Source: Allobosea caraganae (GTDB taxonomy: Bacteria > Pseudomonadota > Alphaproteobacteria > Rhizobiales > Beijerinckiaceae). From it: a stretch of DNA of 64,000 bases. Under the pieces are notes generated by a model. It was not told the DNA's origin, searched no databases, and saw only the letters and a program-made list of their open reading frames with translations. Positions 36,247 to 45,142 of the stretch are shown here, piece by piece. Made by a program: the position numbers and the translations under genes. Every line of letters begins with the position of its first letter. The first letter of the stretch is position 1. Location of the stretch: positions 186,001 through 250,000 of the forward strand of contig NZ_QQTO01000012.1 of the NCBI RefSeq assembly GCF_003351345.1. Reading direction: 5' to 3'.

Positions 36247-37881
36247 ATGGCAGACGCCATCCTCGCCGTCCGAGACCTGCGCGTCCGCTTCCGCACCAAT
36301 GACGGCATGGTCGAGGCCGTCAGCGGCATCGATCTCGACATCAACCCCGGCGAGTTCGTCGCCATCGTCGGCGAATCCGGCTCCGGCAAGAGCCAGAGCG
36401 TCATGGCCGCGATGGGGCTGCTCGCCAGCAATGGCGAGGCCACCGGCTCGGTGCGCTATCGCGGCACGGAGCTGCTCGGGCTGAAACCGGCCGCGCTCAA
36501 CGCCTATCGCGGCCGCAAGCTCGCGATGATCTTCCAGGAGCCGATGACCTCGCTCGATCCGCTGTTCAGGATCGGCACGCAGATCGCGGCGCCCCTGCGC
36601 AGGCACCAGGGCCTGTCGCGGCAAGCGGCGCGGGCCCGGGCGCTGGAACTGCTGAAGCTCGTCCAAATTCCTCGCCCCGAAGCACGGCTCGACGCCTATC
36701 CACACGAGCTTTCCGGCGGCCAGCGCCAGCGGGTGATGATCGCGATGGCGCTGGCCAACGACCCGGACATCCTGATTGCCGACGAGCCGACCACGGCGCT
36801 CGACGTCACCATCGAAGCCGACATCCTCAACCTGATCGCCGACCTCCGGCAGCGGCTCGGCATGGCCGTGATCCTGATCAGCCACGACCTCGGACTGGTC
36901 CGGAGATATGCCGAGCGCGTCTATGTGATGAAGGATGGCGAGGTCGTCGAGAGCGGCCCGGCAGAGACGCTCTTCGCTGCCCCTGCCCACCCCTATACCC
37001 AGCAGCTCGTCGCTGCCGAGCCCGAGGGTCGCAAGCCGCCGGTGCCGCCCTATGCGCCGGTGCTGCTCGATGCCAAAAACATCCGCGTCTCGTTCGATCT
37101 TTCGCGTGGAATCTTCCGGCGCGAGCACTTCGTCCTGCATGCGGTCGACGGCGTCGACCTGACGCTCCGGCGCGGCCAGACCATCGGCATCGTCGGCGAA
37201 TCCGGCTCGGGCAAATCGACGCTCGGCCGGGCGCTGCTGAAGCTGATGCCCTCCACCGGTACGATCCGCTTCGAGGACCGGGCACTGGAGCCGCTCGACC
37301 GCGCCGCGATGCGGCCGCTGCGGCGCAGCCTGCAGGCGGTGTTCCAGGACCCTTACGGCTCGCTCTCGCCGCGCATGACGGTGGGCGAGATCGTCGGCGA
37401 GGGGCTGCTGGTGCACGCGCCACAGCTCAACCGAGCCGAGCGCGACCGGCGCGCTGCCGAGGCGCTTGCCGAGGTCTCGCTCGACCCGGCCTTGCGCAAC
37501 CGCTACCCGCACGAGTTCTCCGGCGGCCAGCGCCAGCGCATCGCGATCGCGCGCGCCATGATCCTGAACCCGGCGCTGGTCGTGCTGGACGAGCCGACCT
37601 CGGCGCTCGACCGCACCGTGCAGAAGAGCATCGTCGCGCTGCTCAAGGACATGCAGACGCGGCACGCGCTGTCCTATCTCTTCATCAGCCACGACCTCGC
37701 CGTGGTCCGCGCCATGGCAGATACGCTGATGGTGATGAAGGATGGGCGCGTGATCGAAGGTGGGCCGACGGAGGCGATCTTTGAGGCGCCGCGCGAGGCC
37801 TATACGCGCCGACTGCTCGCGGCTTCGATCAAGGAGGTGCGGGAGCCCTCTCCTGTAAGGAGAGGGTTGGGTGAGGTGTAG
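36247..37881 (+). CDS. peptide ABC transporter fused ATPase (OppDF type)
   Basis: A 544-residue double ATPase with two nucleotide-binding domains: Walker A at 42-49 and 317-324 (GESGSGKS both), and two LSGGQRQR / FSGGQRQR signatures. Start ATG 36247. The last 12 codons ([13 protein letters not shown]) and stop come from a palindromic repeat, so the C-terminus has been remade by the element. It drives import with the two permeases. Confidence 0.92.
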   Translation: MADAILAVRDLRVRFRTNDGMVEAVSGIDLDINPGEFVAIVGESGSGKSQSVMAAMGLLASNGEATGSVRYRGTELLGLKPAALNAYRGRKLAMIFQEPMTSLDPLFRIGTQIAAPLRRHQGLSRQAARARALELLKLVQIPRPEARLDAYPHELSGGQRQRVMIAMALANDPDILIADEPTTALDVTIEADILNLIADLRQRLGMAVILISHDLGLVRRYAERVYVMKDGEVVESGPAETLFAAPAHPYTQQLVAAEPEGRKPPVPPYAPVLLDAKNIRVSFDLSRGIFRREHFVLHAVDGVDLTLRRGQTIGIVGESGSGKSTLGRALLKLMPSTGTIRFEDRALEPLDRAAMRPLRRSLQAVFQDPYGSLSPRMTVGEIVGEGLLVHAPQLNRAERDRRAAEALAEVSLDPALRNRYPHEFSGGQRQRIAIARAMILNPALVVLDEPTSALDRTVQKSIVALLKDMQTRHALSYLFISHDLAVVRAMADTLMVMKDGRVIEGGPTEAIFEAPREAYTRRLLAASIKEVREPSPVRRGLGEV

Positions 37882-37990
37882 GCCGTTTGACGCCGCAGCC
37901 GTGACCTGACCGCCGTCCCCGCCGGGTTTCACTGGTGCTCTGGCCGACACCTCACCCTGCCCTCTCCTTACAGGAGAGGGTTCCCCGCGC
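37843..37990. repeat. palindromic repeat family D, complete copy
   Basis: Outer hairpins CCCTCTCCTGTAAGGAGAGGG and CCCTCTCCTTACAGGAGAGGG face each other across GGTGAGGTGTAGGCC / GGCC(G)ACACCTCACC arms; the 148-bp element starts inside the OppDF-type gene and supplies its stop. Confidence 0.85.
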
Positions 37991-38021
37991 CCTCGCGTGT
38001 TGAACTGCTCACCCGCGCCGA

Positions 38022-38053
38022 CGTTGGTTCCACGTTAAGCCGCCATGCTCTAG
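38022..38053. repeat. degenerate half of repeat family A
   Basis: GGTTCCAC ... CCATGCTCTAG resembles the right half of the 19961-20013 element. Lies about 30 bp before the aminotransferase start. Confidence 0.4.
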
Positions 38054-38085
38054 GAAGGTGTGTTCCCCATGAAGAGACCGCACCG

Positions 38086-38943
38086 ATGAGCCGCACCGTC
38101 TACGTCAATGGCGCCTATCTCCCCGAGGAAGACGCCAAGATCTCGATCTTCGACCGCAGCTTCATCTTCGGCGACGGCATCTACGAGGTTTCGGCCGTGA
38201 TCGGCGGCAAGCTGGTCGATTGCGAGGCGCATCTGGCCCGGCTGGAGCGCTCCTGCGGCGAGATCAGGCTCGCCCTGCCCTGGTCGAAGGCCGAGCTGGT
38301 CGCGGTCCACGAGGAGCTGATCAAGCGCAACTCGCTCGACGAGGGCGGCATCTACCTGCAGGTCTCGCGCGGCGCCGCCGATCGCGACTTCGCCTTCCCG
38401 ACTGACGCGACGCCGACGCTGGTGATGTTCACGCAGGAGCGCAACATGAGCAGCGCGCCGGCGGCCAAGACCGGCATCAAGGTCGTCTCCTGCCCGGACC
38501 TGCGCTGGGCCAGGCGCGACATCAAGAGCGTCAACCTGCTCGGGCCGGTGCTCGCCAAGCAGTTCGCCGCCGAGAGCGGCGCGCAGGAGGCCTGGCTGGT
38601 GGAGGACGGCGTCGTCACCGAAGGCGCCTCCTCGACCGCCTGGATCGTCAAGGGCAAGACGCTGATCTCGCGCCCGCTCTCCAACAAGGTCCTGCCCGGC
38701 ATCACCCGCAAGGCGGTGCTGGCCTATATCGGCGAGACCGATTTCACCTTCGAGGAACGAACCTTCACGCTGGACGAGGCGCTCGACGCCGAGGAGGTCT
38801 TCATCACCTCCGCGACCAGCCTGGTGATGCCGGTGGTGCAGATCGACGGCCACACCATCCATAACGGTGCGCCCGGCCCGACGGCGATCAGGCTGCGCGA
38901 GATCTATCTCGACTTCGCCAAGAAGGGCGGCGCGCTGGGCTAG
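38086..38943 (+). CDS. dat: D-amino-acid aminotransferase
   Basis: A 285-residue class IV PLP aminotransferase. The PLP lysine is K147 (RRDIKSVNLL), with the family motifs FIFGDGIYE near the N-terminus and EGASSTAW. It interconverts D-alanine and D-glutamate with 2-oxo acids. It lies downstream of the peptide importer, which may supply D-amino-acid-containing peptides. Its stop overlaps that of the converging guanine deaminase gene. Confidence 0.88.
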   Translation: MSRTVYVNGAYLPEEDAKISIFDRSFIFGDGIYEVSAVIGGKLVDCEAHLARLERSCGEIRLALPWSKAELVAVHEELIKRNSLDEGGIYLQVSRGAADRDFAFPTDATPTLVMFTQERNMSSAPAAKTGIKVVSCPDLRWARRDIKSVNLLGPVLAKQFAAESGAQEAWLVEDGVVTEGASSTAWIVKGKTLISRPLSNKVLPGITRKAVLAYIGETDFTFEERTFTLDEALDAEEVFITSATSLVMPVVQIDGHTIHNGAPGPTAIRLREIYLDFAKKGGALG

Positions 38944-40244
38944 GCGCCCGCGCGCTCTCCCGCGACATAAGTCGCCACGACATTGCGCTCGTCGCCAAGC
39001 GTGACGAGCACAAAGAGCTCCTCCGCCAGGTCGCGCGCCGTCTCCAGCCGGTGCGCCATCACCCGCGTCGCGGCGGGGTCGAGCACGACGACATCCGCCT
39101 CCGTCCCCGGCTCCAGCGTGCCGATCAGGTGGTCGAGCCCGAGCGCGACGGCGTTGCCGCGGGTGATCGCATGCAGCGAGCCGAAGGCCGAGAGCGACTG
39201 CCCCTGCAATTGCAGGATCTTGTAGGCCTCGGCCATGGTCCGCAGCATCGAATAGCTGGTGCCGCCGCCGATATCGGTGGCGACGGCGACGCGCACGCAT
39301 TCGCGCTTGGCGCGGGCCCAGTCGAACAGGCCGGAGCCAAGGAACAGGTTCGAGGTCGGGCAGAACACCGCGACTGCGCCGGCCTCGGCGAAGGCACGCC
39401 ACTCGTGCTTGGTGTTGTGAATGCAATGGCCCATCAGGCTCTTGGCGCCGAGCAGGCCGAAATCCTGGTAGATGCCGGTATAATCGTCGGAATCGGGGTA
39501 AAGCTCACGGGCGAAGGCGATCTCGGCCTGGTTCTCGTTGATGTGGGTCTGGACGTAGCAATCGGGATGCTCGGCCGCGAGCTGGCCGGAGAGCCGCATC
39601 TGCTCCGGCGTCGAGGTCACGGCGAAGCGCGGCGTGATCGCGTAGAGCTGGCGGCCCCGGCCGTGCCAGCGCTCGATCAGCGCCTTGCTGTCGGCATAGC
39701 CAGTTTCGGCCGTGTCGGTCAGCGCCGCCGGGGCGTTGCGGTCCATCATCACCTTGCCGGCGATCATGCGGGTGTTGCGGCGCTCGGATTCGGCGAAGAA
39801 GGCCTCGGCCGATTGCGGATGGACCGAGCAATAGACCGCCGCGGTCGTGGTGCCGCTCGCCAGCAGCTCGTCGAGCAGGAAGCGCGTCAGCTTTTCGGGA
39901 TGACCCTGCTGGGCCAGCTTCTGCTCCTCGACGAAGGTGTATTTGTTCAGCCACTCCATCAGCTGCGCGCCATAGGAGGCGATCACCTGGGTCTGCGGCA
40001 TGTGCAGATGGGCGTCGATGAAGCCGGGCATGATCAGGTGCGGGCGATGATCGACGATCTCGGTGCCCGCCGGCAGCGTCGGCAGCAACTCGGCCGCTTC
40101 GCCAGTTGCCTGGATCATCCCGCCGGACAACACCAGCAAACCATCCTCGACATAGCGATGCGCCGCCTCGCCGGCCGTTTCCGGATCATCGACGAACCAG
40201 AGCAATCTGCCGCGAAGGGCGCGAATGGTGGCTTTCTCGGTCAC
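38940..40244 (-). CDS. guaD: guanine deaminase
   Basis: A 434-residue amidohydrolase that converts guanine to xanthine. Metal-binding HxH at H79/H81 (FIDAHLHMPQ), plus QTHINEN, GHCIHN and VATDIGGGTSYSM supply the other ligands and acid. Divergent from xdhA across about 113 bp with two inverted repeats, so both may be controlled by purine. The stop overlaps that of dat by four bases on the other strand. Confidence 0.94.
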   Translation of the reverse strand: MTEKATIRALRGRLLWFVDDPETAGEAAHRYVEDGLLVLSGGMIQATGEAAELLPTLPAGTEIVDHRPHLIMPGFIDAHLHMPQTQVIASYGAQLMEWLNKYTFVEEQKLAQQGHPEKLTRFLLDELLASGTTTAAVYCSVHPQSAEAFFAESERRNTRMIAGKVMMDRNAPAALTDTAETGYADSKALIERWHGRGRQLYAITPRFAVTSTPEQMRLSGQLAAEHPDCYVQTHINENQAEIAFARELYPDSDDYTGIYQDFGLLGAKSLMGHCIHNTKHEWRAFAEAGAVAVFCPTSNLFLGSGLFDWARAKRECVRVAVATDIGGGTSYSMLRTMAEAYKILQLQGQSLSAFGSLHAITRGNAVALGLDHLIGTLEPGTEADVVVLDPAATRVMAHRLETARDLAEELFVLVTLGDERNVVATYVAGERAGA

Positions 40245-40294
40245 GGGCGCGGCTCCGGCTTAAATCGAGGTCATATCTGCACTAAATCAAAGCT

Positions 40295-40332
40295 TTCGGC
40301 CAAGCGCCGAACATGCCTAATCTGCAGGCATG
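40295..40332. promoter_or_regulatory. two inverted repeats between guaD and xdhA
   Basis: Arms CATGCCT / AGGCATG with a 7-base spacer (40312-40332), and next to it TTCGG / CCGAA with a 7-base spacer (40295-40311). Candidate operator for a purine-responsive regulator of both divergent units; no regulator gene is seen nearby. Confidence 0.45.
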
Positions 40333-40357
40333 ACATCGTTTCAGCGGTCAAGCCGCC

Positions 40358-41959
40358 ATGCGTGAGAGATTGCGCTTCTATTTCGGCGACAAGCTGGTCG
40401 AGATCGCGGCCTGCGATCCGACGCTGACGCTGCTCGACTGGCTGCGGCTGGAACGGCGCAAGACCGGCAGCAAGGAAGGCTGCGCCGAGGGCGATTGCGG
40501 CGCCTGCACCGTCGTGATCGGCCGGCTCGACCAGGGCCGGCTGCGCTACGAGGCGATCAACGCCTGCATCCGCTTCCTGCCGACGCTGGACGGCTGCCAT
40601 CTGCTCACGGTGGAGCACCTGAAGGCCGAGAACGGCGCGCTGCATCCGGTGCAGCAGGCGCTGGTCGATTGCCACGGCTCGCAATGCGGCTTCTGCACGC
40701 CGGGCTTCGTGATGTCGCTGTTTGCGCTCTGGCTGAACGAGCCGAACCCGAGCGTGGCTCGGATCGAGGACGCGCTGGCGGGCAATCTCTGCCGCTGCAC
40801 CGGCTATGAGCCGATCATCCAGGCGGCGCAGCGCCTCTACGAGCGGACGAACCGCCGGGGCGACCCCTTCGCGCTGAAGGCCTCGGCGATGACGGAGCGG
40901 CTGCGCGATCTGGCAGACGGCGAGACGCTTTCGCTCGGCGACGGCACGCGCCGCTTCTTCGCGCCTGCGACAGTCGGCGCCCTGGCCGATCTCGTCAGCG
41001 CTCACCCGCAGGCCGTGCTGGTCGCGGGAGCGACCGATGTCGGGCTCTGGGTCACCAAGGGCATGCAGCAGCCGGACGCCGTGATCTATCTCGGCCGGCT
41101 CGACGAGTTGCGCGGCATCTCCGACGAGGGCGGCCATCTGCGCCTCGGCGCGATGGTCAACCATATCGACACCCGCACGGCGCTGGCCGCGCTCTCTCCG
41201 CAGCTCGACGAGTTGATGCGGCGCTTCGGCGGTGAGCAGGTGCGCAATGCCGGCACGATCGGTGGCAACATCGCCAATGGCTCGCCGATCGGCGACCTGC
41301 CGCCGGCCCTGATCGCGCTCGGCGCGACGCTGGTATTGGTGCGAAAAACGCCCTCCAGCCCTCATCCTGAGGAGCCGCGTAGCGGCGTCTCGAAGGATGT
41401 TCCAGAGGCCACTGGAGCATCCTTCGAGACGCGCTCTGCGAGCGCTCCTCAGGATGAGGGCTCGGGTGGGATCGAGCGTAGGAAAATCCTCCTCGAAAGC
41501 TTCTTCCTCGACTATCGCAAGCAGGACCGGAAACCGGGCGAATTCGTCGAGGCCGTGCTGGTGCCGAAGCTGCCGGGCGATGCGCTGTTCCACATCTCAA
41601 AAATCTCGAAGCGCTTCGACGAGGATATCTCGGCGCTATGCGGCGCCTTCCTGCTGCGGCGGGATACGAGCGGAAAAATCAGCGAGGCGCGGCTCGCCTA
41701 TGGCGGCATGGCCGGCATTCCGAAGCGCGCGGCGGCAACTGAGGCGGCGCTGATCGGGCGCGACTGGGACGAGGCTGCGGTATCGGCCGCCATCGCCGCC
41801 CTGCCCCAGGATTTCACGCCGCTGACCGACATGCGCGCCTCGGCCGGCTACCGGCTCAAGGTCGCCGGCAACCTGCTCAGGCGCTTCCTGATCGAAACCA
41901 CGGAACCAGCGGTCGAGACCCGCGTCGCCGGCCTGCTCGCGGAGGCCGCCCATGGCTGA
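40358..41959 (+). CDS. xdhA: xanthine dehydrogenase small subunit (FeS/FAD), with in-frame repeat insertion
   Basis: The 533-residue subunit has two [2Fe-2S] domains: CAEGDCGAC with the nearby cysteine, and GSQCGFCTPGF / GNLCRCTGY. The FAD domain follows (VLVAGATDVGLW). Around residues 334-369 the sequence SSPHPEEPRSGVSKD ... SAPQDEG is encoded by the 106-bp repeat at 41357-41462, inserted between the LVLVRK strand and the LLESFFLDYRK segment. The frame stays open. Its stop overlaps the xdhB start by eight bases. It shuttles electrons from the XdhB Mo site to NAD. Confidence 0.93.
   Translation: MRERLRFYFGDKLVEIAACDPTLTLLDWLRLERRKTGSKEGCAEGDCGACTVVIGRLDQGRLRYEAINACIRFLPTLDGCHLLTVEHLKAENGALHPVQQALVDCHGSQCGFCTPGFVMSLFALWLNEPNPSVARIEDALAGNLCRCTGYEPIIQAAQRLYERTNRRGDPFALKASAMTERLRDLADGETLSLGDGTRRFFAPATVGALADLVSAHPQAVLVAGATDVGLWVTKGMQQPDAVIYLGRLDELRGISDEGGHLRLGAMVNHIDTRTALAALSPQLDELMRRFGGEQVRNAGTIGGNIANGSPIGDLPPALIALGATLVLVRKTPSSPHPEEPRSGVSKDVPEATGASFETRSASAPQDEGSGGIERRKILLESFFLDYRKQDRKPGEFVEAVLVPKLPGDALFHISKISKRFDEDISALCGAFLLRRDTSGKISEARLAYGGMAGIPKRAAATEAALIGRDWDEAAVSAAIAALPQDFTPLTDMRASAGYRLKVAGNLLRRFLIETTEPAVETRVAGLLAEAAHG
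41357..41462. repeat. palindromic repeat family C, inverted dimer inside xdhA
   Basis: Perfect 19-bp ends AGCCCTCATCCTGAGGAGC / GCTCCTCAGGATGAGGGCT enclose a second inverted pair (GTCTCGAAGGATG / CATCCTTCGAGAC). Two family C units facing each other, in the coding frame of xdhA. Confidence 0.92.
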
Positions 41960-44294
41960 CGCTCGCAAGCGGCTGGAGATGGAAACACGGCGCGGCCCGA
42001 TCGGCAGCGCCAGCCCACACGACTCGGCTGCCAAGCAGGTCGCGGGCGAAGCCATCTATATCGATGATATCGCCGAGCCCGCCGGGCTGGTCCATGCCTG
42101 CCTCGGCCTCGCCCAGATCGCGCATGGCAGGCTGATCTCGCTCGACCTCGCGCCCGTGCGCGCGGCTTCTGGCGTGCTCGCGGTGCTGACGGCGGAGGAT
42201 ATTCCCGGCGCCAACGACATCTCCTCGACCCATCGCCATGACGAGCCAGTCTTCGCGACGGAAACGATCCTGCATCACGGCCAGCCGCTCTTCGCGGTGG
42301 TGGCCGTGACGCGCGATCAGGCACGGCGGGCGGCGATGCTGGCGAAAGCCGTCTACGAGGAGGCCAAGCCCAATCTGGACGTCGCCGCGGCGCGCGCTGC
42401 CGGCGGCGATCTCGTCACCGATCCGCTCAAGCTCGAACGCGGCGATGTCGCGGGCGCGCTTGCCGCCAGCCCGCGCCGGCTGAAGGGCTCGATGGCGATC
42501 GGCGGGCAGGACCATTTCTACCTGGAAGGCCAGATCGCACTCGCCATCCCCGGCGAGGACGAGGACATGCTGGTGCATTCCTCGACCCAGCATCCGAGCG
42601 AGGTCCAGCACATGGTCGCCGCCGTGCTTGGCGTCGGCTCGCATGCGGTGACGATCGAGGTCCGGCGCATGGGCGGCGGCTTCGGCGGCAAGGAGACACA
42701 ATCCAATCTCTTCGCCGTCGTCGCGGCGCTCGCGGCCCGCAAGCTGAAGCGGCCGGTCAAGCTCAGGCCCGACCGCGACGACGACATGGTGATCACCGGC
42801 AAGCGCCACGACTTCGTCTGCGACTACGAGATTGGCTTCGACGACGCGGGCCATATCCTGGCGGTCGATGCGGTCTATGCGGCGCGCTGCGGCTGGAACG
42901 CCGACCTCTCCGGCCCGGTCACGGACCGCGCCTTGTTCCACATGGATAATTGCTATTTCTACCCGGCGGTAAGAGGCCGCTCCGAGCCGCTGCGCACGCA
43001 TACCGTCTCGAACACCGCCTTCCGCGGCTTCGGCGGGCCGCAGGGCATGGTCGGGGCCGAGCGCTTCATCGAGGAGGTCGCCTATGCGACCGGGCTCGAC
43101 CCGCTCGAGGTGCGCAAGCGCAATCTCTATGGCGATGCGGGCCGGGACGTCACGCCCTATCACCAGCAGGTCGAGGACAACATCGCCGGCCATGTCATCG
43201 CCGAACTGGAGCGCAGTTGCGATTACCGGGCCCGGCAGGCAGCGATCCGCGAGGTCAACCGCACGAGCAAGGTGATCAAGCGGGGCATCGCGCTGACGCC
43301 GGTCAAGTTCGGCATCTCCTTCACCGCGACCTGGTACAATCAGGCGGGAGCGCTGGTGCATGTCTATACCGACGGCACGGTCATGCTGAACCATGGCGGC
43401 ACCGAGATGGGCCAGGGGCTCTACATCAAGGTGGCGCAGGTCGTGGCGCACTCGTTCGGCATCCCTCTCGACCAGGTCAAGATCACGGCGACCACGACCG
43501 GCAAGGTGCCGAACACCTCGGCCACCGCGGCCTCCTCCGGCTCCGACCTCAACGGCATGGCGGCGCTCGACGCCTGCGAGACGATCAAGCAGCGGCTGAC
43601 CGCCTTCGCCGCCGAACGCTGGCAGGTAGCGCCGGAAGCCGTCGCGTTCCTGCCCGGCTGCGTCAGGATCGGCGCGCAGGAGATGAGCTTCGCCGAGCTC
43701 GTGGCCGCCGCCTATATGGGCCGCGTCCAGCTCTCGGCGACCGGCTTCTACGCGACGCCAAAAATCCATTGGGACCGCAAGGCCGGGCGCGGCCATCCGT
43801 TCTACTATTTCGCCTATGGGGCGGCGGCAGCCGAGGTCGCGATCGATACGCTGACCGGCGAGTACAAGGTCGAGCGCGTCGACATCCTGCATGATTGCGG
43901 CACGTCGCTGAACCCGGCGATCGACAAGGGCCAGATCGAGGGCGGCTTCATCCAGGGCATGGGCTGGCTCACGACCGAGGAACTGGTCTGGGACGAGAAG
44001 GGCCGGCTGCGCACCCACGCGCCCTCGACCTACAAGATTCCCGTCGCCTCCGACCGGCCCCGCATCTTCAACGTCGCATTGCTGGAGAACGCGCCGAACC
44101 GCGAGCCGACGATCCACCGCTCCAAGGCGGTCGGCGAGCCGCCGCTGATGCTGGCGATCAGCGTGCTGCACGCGCTCTCGGATGCGGTGGCGAGCGTGGG
44201 GGACTATCGAGTGTGCCCGAGGCTGGACGCTCCGGCGACGCCGGAGCGGGTGCTGGATGCGGTCGAGCGGGTGCGGGCGGAGGCGGCGCCATGA
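41952..44294 (+). CDS. xdhB: xanthine dehydrogenase large (molybdopterin) subunit
   Basis: A 780-residue molybdenum subunit. It has the glycine-rich GGGFGGKE Moco loop, FRGFGGPQGM, and the late motif VGEPPLMLAISV carrying the catalytic glutamate. It oxidises xanthine to urate. The ATG at 41952 overlaps xdhA by eight bases and its stop overlaps the xdhC ATG by four. Confidence 0.95.
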   Translation: MADARKRLEMETRRGPIGSASPHDSAAKQVAGEAIYIDDIAEPAGLVHACLGLAQIAHGRLISLDLAPVRAASGVLAVLTAEDIPGANDISSTHRHDEPVFATETILHHGQPLFAVVAVTRDQARRAAMLAKAVYEEAKPNLDVAAARAAGGDLVTDPLKLERGDVAGALAASPRRLKGSMAIGGQDHFYLEGQIALAIPGEDEDMLVHSSTQHPSEVQHMVAAVLGVGSHAVTIEVRRMGGGFGGKETQSNLFAVVAALAARKLKRPVKLRPDRDDDMVITGKRHDFVCDYEIGFDDAGHILAVDAVYAARCGWNADLSGPVTDRALFHMDNCYFYPAVRGRSEPLRTHTVSNTAFRGFGGPQGMVGAERFIEEVAYATGLDPLEVRKRNLYGDAGRDVTPYHQQVEDNIAGHVIAELERSCDYRARQAAIREVNRTSKVIKRGIALTPVKFGISFTATWYNQAGALVHVYTDGTVMLNHGGTEMGQGLYIKVAQVVAHSFGIPLDQVKITATTTGKVPNTSATAASSGSDLNGMAALDACETIKQRLTAFAAERWQVAPEAVAFLPGCVRIGAQEMSFAELVAAAYMGRVQLSATGFYATPKIHWDRKAGRGHPFYYFAYGAAAAEVAIDTLTGEYKVERVDILHDCGTSLNPAIDKGQIEGGFIQGMGWLTTEELVWDEKGRLRTHAPSTYKIPVASDRPRIFNVALLENAPNREPTIHRSKAVGEPPLMLAISVLHALSDAVASVGDYRVCPRLDAPATPERVLDAVERVRAEAAP

Positions 44295-45142
44295 CCTCCC
44301 TCTCCGCCTTCCTCGACATGCATCTTTCCGAAGGCGCGATCCTCGTCCGCATCGAGACGGCCGAGGGTTCGACTCCGCGCGAGGCCGGCGCGACCATGAT
44401 CGTCATGGCAAAAGCCAGCGCCGGCACGATTGGCGGCGGGCAGCTCGAATTCCACTGCCTCGACATCGCCCGCGAGATGCTGGCGAGCGGCAAGGCTGCG
44501 CGAATTCTCGACATCCCGCTCGGCCCGCAAATGGGCCAGTGCTGCGGCGGGCGGGTTCGCGTCACGTTGGAGCAGGCGACACCAGTCCATGTCGAGAGCC
44601 TGCGCGCCGCCGAGGCGGAACATCAGGCGGCGCGGCCCGCCGTGCTGATTTTCGGTGCGGGCCATACCGGCCGGGCGCTGGCGGAGACGCTGGCGCGCCT
44701 GCCCTTCGCCGTGACCCTGATCGACGATCGCGACGATCAGATGGACGGGCTGCCGGCCGGGATCGCCTGCCTCCGGCTCGACGACCCCGCCGAGATGATC
44801 AACGACGCCCCGCGCGGCGCGGCCTTCATCATCCTCACCCATAGCCACGCGCTCGACTATCGCCTGGCCGAGGCCGCATTGCTGCGCTCCGACGCCGCTT
44901 ATGTCGGCATGATCGGCTCGGCGACCAAGCGCGCCCGCTTCGCCGCGAGCTTCCGGCGGCGTCATCCGGCGAGCCCCGCGCTCGCCGGCCTGACCTGCCC
45001 GATCGGCGGGGACGATGTGGACGACAAGCGGCCCGAGGTCATCGCCGCCTTGACGGCGGCCGAGCTGGTGCGTTGCTTGCTTGCCCATAGGCAGGCGTCC
45101 GAACTGGACCGAAAACGATCAGGGAGGAAGGGCTGGGGATGA
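44291..45142 (+). CDS. xdhC: xanthine dehydrogenase accessory protein
   Basis: A 283-residue Moco sulfuration/insertion chaperone. The N-terminal XdhC region contains GSTPREAGATM and GGGQLEFHCL; the Rossmann part has LIFGAGHTGRAL. ATG at 44291 overlaps the xdhB stop. The stop overlaps the ABC ATPase ATG by four bases, so the transporter is coupled to the enzyme. Confidence 0.93.
   Translation: MTSLSAFLDMHLSEGAILVRIETAEGSTPREAGATMIVMAKASAGTIGGGQLEFHCLDIAREMLASGKAARILDIPLGPQMGQCCGGRVRVTLEQATPVHVESLRAAEAEHQAARPAVLIFGAGHTGRALAETLARLPFAVTLIDDRDDQMDGLPAGIACLRLDDPAEMINDAPRGAAFIILTHSHALDYRLAEAALLRSDAAYVGMIGSATKRARFAASFRRRHPASPALAGLTCPIGGDDVDDKRPEVIAALTAAELVRCLLAHRQASELDRKRSGRKGWG

Noticed and set aside
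35074-37950. 958-residue frame on the minus strand opposite the peptide importer
   Set aside because: Antisense to OppC- and OppDF-type genes with clear motifs; no domain visible.
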